DNA of 64,000 nt from DATKEJ01 sp963768715 (GCA_963768715.1 CAVYJC010000007.1:124001-188000), one strand, 5' to 3'; numbered from the stretch's first letter, positions 18,975 to 28,780 are shown. Numbers and translations are program-made. The notes: generated by a model from the sequence alone, not told the origin.

Positions 18975-19033
18975 GCCCAGCGATCGCTCCCAATCCTGCT
19001 TTCACTCGATTCGGAACCTTCATGCATTCTTAA

Positions 19034-19076
19034 CAATACGAACACGTATTGACACATATGTTAGGCGAAGTAAAAC
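19034..19076 (+). promoter_or_regulatory. lexA promoter with overlapping palindromic operator
   Basis: A perfect inverted repeat CAATACG-AACA-CGTATTG spans 19034-19051 (7-bp arms, 4-bp centre). It overlaps a consensus -35 TTGACA at 19049-19054, followed after 16 bp by TAAAAC at 19071-19076. The lexA ATG lies 20 bp further on. The position fits LexA autorepression. The sequence differs from both E. coli and Bacillus SOS boxes, so it may define the lineage-specific box (inference). Confidence 0.75.
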
Positions 19077-19095
19077 GCATGTATGAGGGACAACA

Positions 19096-19731
19096 ATGAG
19101 CAGACGACAGCTGACCAAAAAGCAGAAGGACTTTCTTCAGTTCCTGCGCGATTTCGTCATGGACTCGGGTGGGGTCTGGCCAACGTATCGCGAGATTGTC
19201 GACAGTTTCGACTACAGATCGCCGAATAGTGTTACGCAGAATCTGCAGGCCTTACTGAAGAAGGGTTTCCTCAAGCGCGACAATGACGGATATCGTTTCG
19301 CCGAGCGCCCACGCTTCAAGAACGGTTTTGCGAGCATTCCGATCGTTGGGATCATTACGGCCGGGCATCTTCAGGAGGCAGTTGAGGCTAATCTGGGCTC
19401 CATCACGCTGGAGACGCTCTTTCCGAATCTCGACAGGATGTTCGCCATCCGCGTCTCGGGCCAGTCGATGATGGGCGCCGACATCAATGACGGAGACTAC
19501 GTGCTGCTCATTGACGACGACATTCCGAATGGGGGAATCGGGGCTGTCCTCTACAACGGCGAAACCTCGCTGAAGCGAATCTATCAGGATAAGCGTGGAT
19601 TGAGGCTGGAGCCCGCCAATGAGGAATATCCCGACATTCACATCGAGCCGGATGTCTTCGAGGAAGTCCGTTTACTCGGACGCTACGTCGGCCACGTCAA
19701 CACCACCGGCGTTTACAAGGCAGCGTCCTAG
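19096..19731 (+). CDS. lexA: LexA SOS repressor
   Basis: 211 residues. An N-terminal winged helix (TYREIVDSFDYRSPNSVTQN) binds the operator. The C-terminal S24 self-cleavage domain has the scissile Ala89-Gly90 (IITAGHL), nucleophile Ser124 (SGQSMMGADI) and general base Lys160 (TSLKRIY). RecA filaments trigger autocleavage and derepression of repair genes. The operator immediately upstream suggests autoregulation. recO precedes it on the same strand and addAB is nearby, so DNA repair genes cluster here. Confidence 0.93.
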   Translation: MSRRQLTKKQKDFLQFLRDFVMDSGGVWPTYREIVDSFDYRSPNSVTQNLQALLKKGFLKRDNDGYRFAERPRFKNGFASIPIVGIITAGHLQEAVEANLGSITLETLFPNLDRMFAIRVSGQSMMGADINDGDYVLLIDDDIPNGGIGAVLYNGETSLKRIYQDKRGLRLEPANEEYPDIHIEPDVFEEVRLLGRYVGHVNTTGVYKAAS

Positions 19732-19746
19732 CTACGGTCCACGGTC

Positions 19747-21598
19747 CTACGGTTCGACAGAAATCGTAACGTGGGCGACGCCGGATACGTTGGCGCCGTC
19801 TTTGGCTCGGTAGGTGAACGTTGCCACACCGACAAAGTCTTCCGGAGGCACGTACACCAGTCCCCCGTCCTCGCCTAACTCGAGCACGCCTTCGGCCACG
19901 TCGTCTACGAGCACGGCGGTCAATTCGTCATCGTCCAGATCCGAGTCATTGTCCAGTACGCCGGGAGCGGCAACCTCGAGCGTATCGTTCACCGCCATGA
20001 CGTACTCGTCGTCAGCAGCAACAGGGGGATTACCCTGTGCGGTCACCAGAATGACGACGTTGGCCGTGTTAGACAAACCCGAACCGTCGGAAGCTCGATA
20101 TGAAAACGTGTCGGTTCCCGAGAATCCAGGCGGCGGCGAATAGACGAAACCGCCGTTCCCCTCCAGGCTGATCATGCCCTGCGGAGACCCTACGAGTTGG
20201 GCCGTCAGCACATCTCCCTCCTCGTCCGAATCATTCTCGAGCACTCCCGGTGGTGGTACAACGAGGTCGACATTCGCTGCGACGTCAAACTGGTCGGGAG
20301 ACGCCACCGGAACATCGTTAACCGCCCCGATCGTGATGGTTACCAAGGCCTGAGAAGCAAGCGTTCCATCGTCGATCTGATACTCAAAACCGTCGCTTCC
20401 CGAATAGCCCGCGTCCGGCAAATACGTGAACGATCCGTCTGCGTGGAGCTCGAGTTGGCCGTGGGAAACACTGGTGACCAGGGTCAGATTCAGGTTGTCC
20501 CCGTCGATGTCGACGTCGTTGGCAAGAACGCCCGGTGCGGCGACATCCAGTAAGACATCCTCATCTGTGTTGTAGTCGTCTGGAGACGCGACGGGAGGAT
20601 CGTTGACCGGTATCACATTGATCGTGGCTGTAGCACGTGCGCTCTGCGACATCCCATCGGAAGCCGCAAATTCGAAACTGTCGGACCCCGAATAATTCGC
20701 TGCCGGCTCATAAACGAAGGATCCGTCGGACATCAGCGACAGAGATCCATGTCGCACGTCGGTTACGAGCACGGCGGTAAGCGCGTCCCCCTCCGGATCG
20801 CTCGCACCGGCGAGGACTCCCGGTGCCGACTCGACGCGAGATTCGTCCTCACGCGTTCCATACGACTTATTGGTAACAACCGGCGGGTCGTTCACGGGTC
20901 TGATGGTCACGGTGACCGTGGCAAGATCCTGCCCCGCATTGCCGTCGCTGATCGTATAAGTAAACTGGTCGTTCCCGTTGAAATTCGGCGTGGGCTCATA
21001 CGAGACGCTGAAGCCATCCGATGCAACCTGAACGCTCCCGTGTGCCGGAACGGAGGTCTTGATGACCCTCAGAACATCACCCTCCACGTCCGTGTCATTC
21101 GCCAACACGTCGAGGACCGTAGACTGAGCCTTGGGAATCGCAATCGACTCATCAATCGTGAACGCGTCGTCGACGGCTACCGGGGGATCGTTGACCGGCG
21201 AGACCGTTATTCTGACGGTAGCGCTCGATGAGAGAACACTTCCACTGACACGATATCTCAGGCTGTCCGATCCATTATAATCCAGGTTCGGGCGTGTACT
21301 CGATCACGTCCCCTTTGATTTCGGCGATACCGAAACCGGGGGGCGTGAGGATTTCCGCCAGGCTCAGATCGTCATCCACCCGCGAACTGTCGTTCGCCAG
21401 AACCTGAATCCGCACCAGCGTTTCTTCAGGCGTCGTAGCGACGTCGTCGTTCGCAACCGGCTGATCCTTCGACAGATCAATCGGTGTCGGCTCGGTCGGC
21501 AGTTCCTGGCATCCAAAAGAAACGCACGTAGCCAGACTGACTGCTGCAATCCACTGGGCGGTATTCCGATATGTCTTTCGAGTCAATTTTAAGACCAT
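19747..21598 (-). pseudogene. Tandem cadherin-like (tandem-95/VCBS-type) repeat lipoprotein, split by a +1 frameshift
   Basis: The ATG at 21598 overlaps the stop of the upstream gene (TGATG). The product begins with a lipoprotein signal ending SFGC, then repeats of about 90 residues with VNDPPV, LANDxD, GD-L and YSGSDSF motifs, ending at 19747 after about six units. The first frame stops at EYTPEPGL (21275); the +1 frame resumes immediately with DYNGSDSLRY and stays open to the end. Removing one G near 21282 gives EYTPEP-DYNGSDS, matching the other repeats exactly in pattern. If intact it would be a surface Ca-binding adhesin-like protein of about 615 residues. Confidence 0.85.
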
Positions 21599-22227
21599 CA
21601 GAATTTCACCCTGGCGCCGACCAGTAGATCGCTTCGGGCTGGAGTCACTCCCAGAGTTGGACGAACAACCACCCCCGCGGACTGCGCAGAAGATCCATCG
21701 TAGGACGTTGCCGCATCCACGATGGCAAAGAAACCGACCACGATGGCGACAAATCCTGCCCTTGCCCCCCATTCGCGCGAACGCTTCGCATCGTCAAAAG
21801 CATTCTGCCAATCCTTGAACGACTGAATCTCGTCGAGAGCGATTCCCTGATCGACGTAAGACTGGGCATTCTGGCGGACGTCTTCGGCATAGGCCTTTTC
21901 AGCTTCGCTCGAGGCGCCGCGGCTATTGTTGAACTCCAGAACAAAATATCCATACGCCGCGATGCTTGCCGCCAGTCCGCCGATCAGCAAGGCCTGTCTC
22001 TTCGAGGTACGCTGCAGGCCGGCAGGCTCACTCACTCGATCCATCTCGGAATGCAGCCGTTGCGCGCCTGACAACAATCCGATATCCGCCCTACCGATCG
22101 CCGTCGCACTCAGATCGCTTTGACGCAGGGCTTCGTAATCTTGGGCTACAACGGGGGCAGCCGGCATCGCCAGGAATACCAGGGCAATCAGCAGGAGAAA
22201 CAGCCGTGATGGGATCCAATCGTGCAT
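21598..22227 (-). CDS. Secreted/membrane protein of unknown function
   Basis: About 209 residues from the ATG at 22227, which directly precedes a signal peptide (RLFLLLIALVFLAMPAAPVVA). The mature part has two further hydrophobic segments (ALLIGGLAASIAAYGYFVL and AGFVAIVVGFFAIVDAA) separated by a charged helical region rich in Ala/Glu/Asp. I do not recognise the family; the layout resembles DUF5683-like membrane proteins of Bacteroidota, but the match is only general. It is translationally coupled (TGATG) to the downstream repeat lipoprotein, so both are probably envelope components of one operon. Confidence 0.7.
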   Translation of the reverse strand: MHDWIPSRLFLLLIALVFLAMPAAPVVAQDYEALRQSDLSATAIGRADIGLLSGAQRLHSEMDRVSEPAGLQRTSKRQALLIGGLAASIAAYGYFVLEFNNSRGASSEAEKAYAEDVRQNAQSYVDQGIALDEIQSFKDWQNAFDDAKRSREWGARAGFVAIVVGFFAIVDAATSYDGSSAQSAGVVVRPTLGVTPARSDLLVGARVKF

Positions 22228-22363
22228 CTTTCGAATTCTTAAGGCGCAACGTCCGCTTTGAAGGTTCGAATTTACCGCAAGCCGGTCGATCGTCCTATTG
22301 CGGGTCCAGCGTCTCACGAACCGTCAGCGGCAGCGAAGCGCGGACGAGTTGGTACGGATTCGG

Positions 22364-22699
22364 TCACTTGCCGGTCGTGCCGTTCTTGATGACGTCGTTG
22401 GTCACCTCGTTCATCTTTCGGATGTCGCGTTCTGCCTGATGCATTTCAGAGACACCCCGTCCGCCCTCCGTATCCGTCATCGGATCGAACGCTGGAGGTG
22501 GCGGGGTATGCTCAACCCACTCCCCCGACACCCTTTGAACCTCGACCCTGTGGGTCAGACGATCGACACGCATGGGGCGGAAAGACTCGTCCCCTTCCCT
22601 CCCTTCCTGAAGTTGCTTGTAGCGCGTAGGCCATACGAAGACAGCGAATACAGCTGCAAAGACGAGAAAGACGATGAACAGGAATTTGCGCTTGGTCAT
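22364..22699 (-). CDS. Small single-pass membrane protein, unknown function
   Basis: About 111 residues from the ATG at 22699. It has a basic N-terminus and one membrane helix (FLFIVFLVFAAVFAVFVW) followed by a hydrophilic, proline-containing extracytoplasmic domain ending EMHQAERDIRKMNEVTNDV. No known domain recognised. It lies upstream of the two envelope genes on the same strand and probably belongs to their transcription unit. Confidence 0.6.
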   Translation of the reverse strand: MTKRKFLFIVFLVFAAVFAVFVWPTRYKQLQEGREGDESFRPMRVDRLTHRVEVQRVSGEWVEHTPPPPAFDPMTDTEGGRGVSEMHQAERDIRKMNEVTNDVIKNGTTGK

Positions 22700-22859
22700 G
22701 GATGTCGGTCGTTGATGTTGGGAAAAAACGCGCACCGCCACTTCAGGTTCTGCCGCCGGAGTCAACCGTTTGGTAAAATCCGTGCACTCGCGTCCTATTC
22801 TCCGAGTCCGGGGATACCGTGCAGCGAAACGGCTTTTCGAACGGACGTCTCGTCGGGCA

Positions 22860-23426
22860 TCAATCGACTCGAGTCGCGTCGATAAACGCTATGCCCTCGA
22901 ACCAGGTCTCTCCGCCGTCCCAGCTCCGATCCTTGCGCCATCTCCAGCTATCCTTCCCGATCTCGAAGAACGTGTTTCTGTCGACGTAAGGCCCGCGCTG
23001 ATCTGTCCCCTCGCCTCCGGTCATGACCATATTATCGCCGACCATCTCCGAGTCGTAATGTTTCCATTCCAGGGTTCCCTGGGGCAGCCACCGGTTGTCC
23101 CACTTTCCCAAAGTCTTATTGAAGGACCGGATGTTGAGACCATAGAACGAGCCCTTTGAACCCTTCGTGACCCAGAGATCTTGGATGGCCCAGCCATCTA
23201 GAATATAGCTCCCGGTCCACGTTGCGTGTCCTTCGTTGTATTCACCATTCGGCGTCATGGACTTCGTCTTGCAGTCCCATTTTCCAATGATGAACGAAAA
23301 CTGCGACGTTTGAGGCGGAGCAGCAGGATTGAGCGTACCGTAGTCGGCCTGCGCGGAAAGGGAGCTCGGGTTGGCCAGAATGGTAGGGACTATGGCCAGT
23401 ACCGTTACAAATAGGATTCGAAGCAT
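22860..23426 (-). CDS. Secreted DUF1579-like protein
   Basis: 188 residues with a signal peptide (LRILFVTVLAIVPTILA) and a mature domain with the pattern of DUF1579-like lipocalin-related proteins: FIIGKWDCKTKSM, an ATWTGSYILDGWAIQD strand pair, FYGLNIRSFNKTLGKWDNRW and ETWFEGIAF. These proteins are secreted beta-barrel-like folds of unknown ligand. The region upstream to 23509 shows no clear promoter. Confidence 0.75.
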   Translation of the reverse strand: MLRILFVTVLAIVPTILANPSSLSAQADYGTLNPAAPPQTSQFSFIIGKWDCKTKSMTPNGEYNEGHATWTGSYILDGWAIQDLWVTKGSKGSFYGLNIRSFNKTLGKWDNRWLPQGTLEWKHYDSEMVGDNMVMTGGEGTDQRGPYVDRNTFFEIGKDSWRWRKDRSWDGGETWFEGIAFIDATRVD

Positions 23427-23509
23427 TTCGAGGTATTGGTTGAAGAAACCTGAAATGTAGGAAGGCTCCTGAAAGGCAGAAAGGCAACCGAGAGCGCCCT
23501 TGCTCGGAT

Positions 23510-24451
23510 CTATCTTTTTGACTTCCGCCCGACAGCGCTGAAGCTCTTCCGAGCGGGCATACTGGTGCCGTTGCGCGACCCGAAGACATTCTTGCGAACT
23601 GCTTGGTCGCGAGGCATAATCTTTTCCCAGTCGACAGGCAGTTCGTCAGCAGGAAGCTCGCGAGTAGTTCGGTCTAACCTGTCGGTGCCATACCAACCGA
23701 CGACGATCACCGCCACCAACCAGATGAAGCCTGCGACAAGCCAGAGGGTCACACTCTGGGTTGAGTTGCCTGGGAGAATCGGGAGCAGCGCCACGGTCAC
23801 GATCGCGGATGCGCCGAAGATCGCCGGCATCAGCAGTGACTTTGTGTTCGCCTTGAGCCAGAACATCAGCGTCGACATCGGAATCAATAAGAGGGTAAGC
23901 AAATAGACTGGAACGTCAATGACTTCAGGAGTCGCAATGAGATAAACCGGAGAGATTGAAATCACCCACATAACGCCGATGATCAGACTCTTCAGCAGGA
24001 GTCCTTGGCGAACGGGGAGGTGCCTCGGAGCAAACCCGCGCCACCCGAGTTCGTTGCACATCAGCAGCGGCAGCGCTGAAATGATTGCCGCGACGCGTGG
24101 CGGACCGAAATTCAATTCGGCTGCGCCGGTCACCATGTATATCAACAGGGCGAACACCCCGATCGCAGGCATCAGGAATGCGGAGAGCGCAAGCCACTTG
24201 CCCTCGACGCGAGCCTTCAGAAGGGAGCGAAACAGCTCCCTGAGGGCGTCGGATTCACTCCGCTGGAAACTCAAAATAACGGCGACTATGCCAGGCGCAG
24301 CGGGAATTAGCGCGGCAATCCACAGGATGCCGGTCAGCCATACAATCAGGGCAATGATGCCCGAAAGAGCGGTTGTCCCCACCACGAACGACAAGAAGCC
24401 GAATCCCGACAAGAGGTTTCTCACCCAGTCGGAAACTCCATTTGCATTCAT
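23510..24451 (-). CDS. CPBP/CAAX-protease family membrane protein, catalytic residues degenerate
   Basis: About 313 residues from the ATG at 24451, with roughly eight membrane helices and a basic C-terminal tail. The CPBP motif 1, normally EExxWRG, reads CNELGWRGFAPR: the first Glu is Asn. At motif 2, where a histidine is expected after the tryptophan, the sequence is MWVISISPVYL. The third histidine is also not seen in LMPAIFGASAI. The fold is therefore recognisable but protease activity is probably lost. It may act as a non-catalytic membrane scaffold. Confidence 0.7.
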   Translation of the reverse strand: MNANGVSDWVRNLLSGFGFLSFVVGTTALSGIIALIVWLTGILWIAALIPAAPGIVAVILSFQRSESDALRELFRSLLKARVEGKWLALSAFLMPAIGVFALLIYMVTGAAELNFGPPRVAAIISALPLLMCNELGWRGFAPRHLPVRQGLLLKSLIIGVMWVISISPVYLIATPEVIDVPVYLLTLLLIPMSTLMFWLKANTKSLLMPAIFGASAIVTVALLPILPGNSTQSVTLWLVAGFIWLVAVIVVGWYGTDRLDRTTRELPADELPVDWEKIMPRDQAVRKNVFGSRNGTSMPARKSFSAVGRKSKR

Positions 24452-24552
24452 CGTTGTTCCAATATGGCCGAGCACGGACCCCAAATTGCGAATTCGGGTC
24501 TCAATACTCGCACCTCGCCAGAAAAAAGGGTTGTCCGCGAACCCTCAATACC

Positions 24553-24816
24553 TTAACGCGCAAAATCGGCTACCAACGGATCGAACCGGTCGAGGCATTG
24601 ACGATATCCGCGGCTGAGTTTCAGTCGGGTACCGGTCTGTAGCACGACCTCGTAATCGCCGCCCTCTCTTCGACACAGTTCTTCCACGCTTCCGAGATTG
24701 ACTATTAGTGAACGATGGATGCGCGCAAAACGATCCGCGTCGAGCTGGCGCTCCAAATTATTCATCGTTTGCCGGATCAGGTGTTCCTTGTCGATTGTTC
24801 TCCTTAGCGCGTCCAT
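24553..24816 (-). pseudogene. Truncated LytTR DNA-binding domain gene
   Basis: From the only in-frame ATG (24816) 87 residues can be read, covering the recognisable core of a LytTR domain: EHLIRQTMNNLERQL, ARIHRSLIVNLGSV and LSRGYRQCLDRF. The N-terminal strands of the domain are missing or shortened, and no receiver domain precedes it; the open frame upstream is unrelated and overlaps the next gene. It is probably the remnant of a LytR/AlgR response regulator, though an orphan short LytTR protein cannot be excluded. Confidence 0.6.
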
Positions 24817-24922
24817 CCACGTCTGAACTAACTTCCGACTCCAGACGCACGCGGCGCATTCGACTTCCTGGCTGCACTGGTGACCCGCGATCGCGTGGTA
24901 CAGGGCGACTGCACCGCCGTCA

Positions 24923-26033
24923 TCAAGGAGTTTGTCGCCGAAAGACCGCCGGCGTAAGACCTCGCGACAAGAGATCCAACTCGTTCCCGTAAATCCGATA
25001 CGCATCAACGATCCCAAGCATGTCAACGAACGTCGCTTCCAGCGTGTCGGGGCAGGCGCGGCGGGTCATGGCGAGCGCACCGAACGTAAGACTGTCGGGC
25101 GTGACTTCGACCGGACCTTTGAGCGAATTGCAGCCTGTCGATCCCATCACGCTGCCCCCGGCGAACGTCAAATCAGGAATTTGGGTCGAGTCCAGTCGCT
25201 CAATCGGCACCCCCTCCAACTCGACGAGAACCCAGCCGAGGGAGTCTGTCAAGGAGGCATGGTCGAGGCAGGATTTACCCGGGAATGAATCTTCGACACT
25301 CGTGACGACGAGAGATTCGGTCATAGCGTCCCCTTCCATCGCCGGCTGATCTTCGAGGCGCGCGTTGACGCGCACCAGCAGCGGCGAACCGGGCGCCTCG
25401 CGCTGCCTGAGATAGAGCTTCTCGAGATCAACGTGGCGTTCAATCATTGCGACGGGGATCGTCCGCCGCATGTTGCAAGGCTTGAAGATCGCCGCATCAG
25501 CGAAATAGGTATACATGCCCGACATCGCCATCGGTCCGAACTCCGCCTGCCCGGTCGTATCGAACTTCAGGTCGTAGTTCAACTCCGAATCGATGTGTCT
25601 TCCCTCCACGTCGAGCAGTCGGATCTTTCCGGAGTGGATCGTCTCAAATCGCGCAACGTCGGCGTCCGTGCTCCTCAGGACGATCCGATCGCCCGGTGTA
25701 ACGGCCCAACGACCGAAATCGGATACCGTTCTGTCCAGACCATCGCTTCCTTCAAGATAGATTTGTGCGCGGCGATACGACCCGTCGGACGCAAACCAGA
25801 TCTTCGTTCGGATGCCCGGACATGAAGCGCACGGCAAAACGCCCGAATAGAATCCACCGGCGAAAGCTGACGAGGAATCGGACCATGGAGCTTTCGCCGG
25901 AGACCGAGACCGTCTCCCGCAAACCTTCTCCCCGATACGGTTGGTTGCATCCGAGCCAGGACGCCATCAGTGTCAGGGCCAGCAGGGCCGACCTCCGGCT
26001 GCGGTAAACAGAAAATAACCGTGAGTGTGCCAT
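24923..26033 (-). pseudogene. NlpE-like plus META domain lipoprotein, split by a +1 frameshift
   Basis: An ATG at 26033 starts a lipoprotein signal (ALLALTLMASWLGC). In the +1 frame, a region starting near 25920 reads GGFYSGVLPCASCPGIRTKI, the hallmark of the copper/envelope-stress lipoprotein NlpE, followed by a central domain and a C-terminal META/HslJ-like domain (LTFAGGSVMGSTGCNSLKG, MTRRACPD). Dropping one base of the GGGG run near 25935 joins signal and NlpE domain in one frame of about 370 residues. The downstream ORF alone has only a TTG start inside the conserved motif, which is why I treat it as one broken gene. Confidence 0.75.
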
Positions 26034-26130
26034 CCGATCTGAACGTTTTCGCCGCAGTGTGGGATCCCATGCGCTACCCGGGCGATTGCGGCGCGGTTCT
26101 TAGGTTTTGCGCTCTTTTGTAAACATTGAG

Positions 26131-26158
26131 TTGACCGGTGGATGCAAGCCCATATATT
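26131..26158 (+). promoter_or_regulatory. Candidate promoter for the T9SS-sorted protein
   Basis: TTGACC at 26131-26136 and TATATT at 26153-26158 with a 16-bp spacer, 43 bp before the ATG at 26202. It is the same spacing as the lexA promoter. Confidence 0.5.
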
Positions 26159-26201
26159 CCCGCATGCCGACTAGCGCCGTCTTGGACACACGACATGAAG
26201 C

Positions 26202-27314
26202 ATGACAGTGATTAGGTCACTGGCAGCCATACCGTTGTTCGTCATTGCAAAAGCCGCGATGGCTGCTGCCCAGCCTGTTCTTGCCGAGGACAACTCCGCG
26301 GAACGTCTTATCGGGTTGTCTGTCCAGGCAACGAGTTTCAGCTCCACCTCCATTGAAAGCGTGGCTCAATTGCTCGAGCGCACGGGCCCGGATCAGATTT
26401 GGGATGTTACCGCAGTGCCCCTGACCTCGCCGGTATCCGTCACCGATTACTATACGAAGCCGAATGTGAACATGCCGGCATTCGGCGATCCGAGAATCTC
26501 CGACGCCAATTTCGTCACGGTCTCCGACTCGGCCCGCGGAATCTGGACGTACCACCGGATCGACGCATCCGGTCAGTATCGGGTTGGGGAGGTTACCCTC
26601 AAGGACGTTGATAGGGACGGTCAGAGGGATACCCTTCTGACGATCTACGATCCAATGGCCACGATCTTCGCGTTCCCGGCCACTTCGGGATCGGTCTGGG
26701 CCGACTCCTCGATGCAGACCTTCGAATTCCGCGGCTCACCTCCGATTCCAGTGCAAACAGTGGTCGCCACACATACGGTTGAAGGATGGGGAACCTTGAT
26801 TGCCCCGGAGGGCATGTCCACGGTCCTGCGGATCCGCTCGCAGGCGCTCGTGAGGACGGTCGGCGGCGAGACGACGCGGCGACAGACCGTCCGACTGGTC
26901 GCACCGATTCCGGAGGGTCTGATGGACGATGGAGTCTACGCTTCCGGCATCGAGATCGTCGTCGATTCAACGGGGGCGCCGATCTCGTTCAGTTATATAG
27001 CGCATGCCGTTTCGCGCCCTGTGCGGACAGAGCCACCGGACGAAATTGCAAAGGGGTTTGCACTGGGGCCCAATTATCCCAACCCGTTCAGCGATAAGAC
27101 AATAATTCCCTTCCGGATCGAGCGTCCGAGCCATGTGCGGATATCGGTGTTCGACATCGTGGGTCGTAGAACGGACACACTGCTCGACCGGATGTTACCG
27201 ACGGGGTCACATCAGATTACGTGGAACGCGGAATCGGCTCCCAGCGGCGTTTATCGGATCGTCCTCGAAACCTCGGAGGCGTTCGACGCTCGTCTCGTCG
27301 TGGTGCGAAGATAG
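26202..27314 (+). CDS. Secreted protein with type IX/FlgD-like C-terminal sorting domain
   Basis: 370 residues with an N-terminal signal (LAAIPLFVIAKAAMAAAQ), a central region of about 230 residues that I do not recognise (beta-rich, YHRIDASGQYRVGEV, VEGWGTLIAPEG), and a C-terminal sorting module of about 80 residues with LGPNYPNPFSDKT, VRISVFDIVGRR, GSHQITWNA and PSGVYRIVL. This module directs export through the type IX system or surface anchoring in Bacteroidota and relatives. It ends only 33 bp before the convergent lhgO. No catalytic motif seen. Confidence 0.85.
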   Translation: MTVIRSLAAIPLFVIAKAAMAAAQPVLAEDNSAERLIGLSVQATSFSSTSIESVAQLLERTGPDQIWDVTAVPLTSPVSVTDYYTKPNVNMPAFGDPRISDANFVTVSDSARGIWTYHRIDASGQYRVGEVTLKDVDRDGQRDTLLTIYDPMATIFAFPATSGSVWADSSMQTFEFRGSPPIPVQTVVATHTVEGWGTLIAPEGMSTVLRIRSQALVRTVGGETTRRQTVRLVAPIPEGLMDDGVYASGIEIVVDSTGAPISFSYIAHAVSRPVRTEPPDEIAKGFALGPNYPNPFSDKTIIPFRIERPSHVRISVFDIVGRRTDTLLDRMLPTGSHQITWNAESAPSGVYRIVLETSEAFDARLVVVRR

Positions 27315-27347
27315 AGCCGCGATTCCAAGCGACGTTGCACCCTCGAA

Positions 27348-28547
27348 TCAATCCTCCAGGCGCTTCTCCATTCGATCGGCGATCAGCGAGCCGATATTGA
27401 GCGCTGACGTAGCGGCCGGCGACGGTGCGTTGCAGACGCTGATGACCCGCTCGTCTTCCACAAAGAGGAAATCGTCTACCAGTGACCCGTCACGCGAGAG
27501 AGCCTGTGCGCGCACTCCGGCGTGCGCGGGAATAAGATGGTCGGCGCTGATTTCCGGAACGAGGTGCTGCAAGGCCTTTACGAATGCTCGCTTGCTGAAC
27601 GACCGCCACATCTCACCGAATCCGGTCCGCCAGTATTTTCCAGCCAGCCGCACGAATCCCGGATAGAACAACGAATCGAACAGGTCTCGTATCCGTATGT
27701 CCGATTTCCTGTACCCTTCGCGTGCGAATGCGAGCACGGCATTCGGGCCGCATTCGACGCCACCCGCCACCATCCGCGTGAAATGCACACCCAGGAACGG
27801 AAAGGAAGGGTCGGGCACCGGATAAATAAGATTTCGACAAAGATGCTCGGCCTCGGGCTTCAGCTCGAAATACTCGCCTCGGAAAGGCACGATACGAGCC
27901 GGCGGACGCTGGCCAAGAAGCTGCGCGACGCGATCGGATTGGAGTCCGGCACAGTTGATTACGTAGTTCGTCTCGATTTCACCCGCCGTCGTGACAAGGA
28001 TGCGCGACGACAGCATTCTTCTGCTCGAGGTCAAGGCCGCATTCAGCCTGATGACGCCGCCCTGGCGCTCGATGAGCGCCCCCAAACGTCGTGAGACAGC
28101 CCCATAGTCGACGATTCCGGCCTCCGGGACGTGAATGGCCCGTATGCCGATAGCATGCGGTTCCAGCTCGCGCAATCGCTCAGCTCCAACGATCTCACAA
28201 ACGACGCCGTTCTCCTTGCCGCGCTCGTAGATGTGCTGGAGCACCGGCAGTTCTTGATCCTCCGTCGCGACAATGACCTTGCCGCAAAGCTCATAGGGGA
28301 TGTCCTCGGCACTGCAGAAAGCCTCCATGGCCTTCTTTCCGGTTCTGCAGTTCTGGGCCTTGAGGGAGCCCGGCTTGTAGTAGATGCCCGAATGGAGCAC
28401 ACCCGAATTGTGGCCGGTCTGATGGCGCGCAAGCCCATCTTCCTTATCAATCAGCGTGACACGCAGCCTCGGCCACCGCCTGGTTAGATGCCAGGCTGTG
28501 GCGAGTCCGACGATCCCGCCTCCTACAATGACAACGTCTCTTTTCAA
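27348..28547 (-). CDS. lhgO: L-2-hydroxyglutarate oxidase (FAD-dependent)
   Basis: 399 residues with an N-terminal Rossmann FAD motif VVIVGGGIVGLATAWHL and the family sequence QTGHNSGVLHSGIYYKPGS. Further LhgO features are IVDYGAV, CAGLQSD, FRGEYFEL and a C-terminal HAGVRAQAL. It oxidises L-2-hydroxyglutarate to 2-oxoglutarate, passing electrons to quinone, and repairs a by-product of central metabolism. The start is TTG with an AGGAG ribosome site eight bases upstream; no ATG fits the conserved N-terminus. Confidence 0.92.
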   Translation of the reverse strand: MKRDVVIVGGGIVGLATAWHLTRRWPRLRVTLIDKEDGLARHQTGHNSGVLHSGIYYKPGSLKAQNCRTGKKAMEAFCSAEDIPYELCGKVIVATEDQELPVLQHIYERGKENGVVCEIVGAERLRELEPHAIGIRAIHVPEAGIVDYGAVSRRLGALIERQGGVIRLNAALTSSRRMLSSRILVTTAGEIETNYVINCAGLQSDRVAQLLGQRPPARIVPFRGEYFELKPEAEHLCRNLIYPVPDPSFPFLGVHFTRMVAGGVECGPNAVLAFAREGYRKSDIRIRDLFDSLFYPGFVRLAGKYWRTGFGEMWRSFSKRAFVKALQHLVPEISADHLIPAHAGVRAQALSRDGSLVDDFLFVEDERVISVCNAPSPAATSALNIGSLIADRMEKRLED

Positions 28548-28780
28548 TGGAAAGGCTCCTCTGCGACGACCAAACGAGCCGTCGAAAAATCCGAATTCAT
28601 CTCGATGCGGACATCATACGATTCCGGTGGCAAACATTGCCCCAAACGGGGTAACAATCTGCAATAGTTCACGTACGTCGAATTTCACGTAAAGTGATGC
28701 GTTAAGGAAGCTGTAACATAAACCCGGCGGAACGTCGGGCCAAGCTGAAACGTGCAACCGCTTATCTGTTTTGTTCCCTG

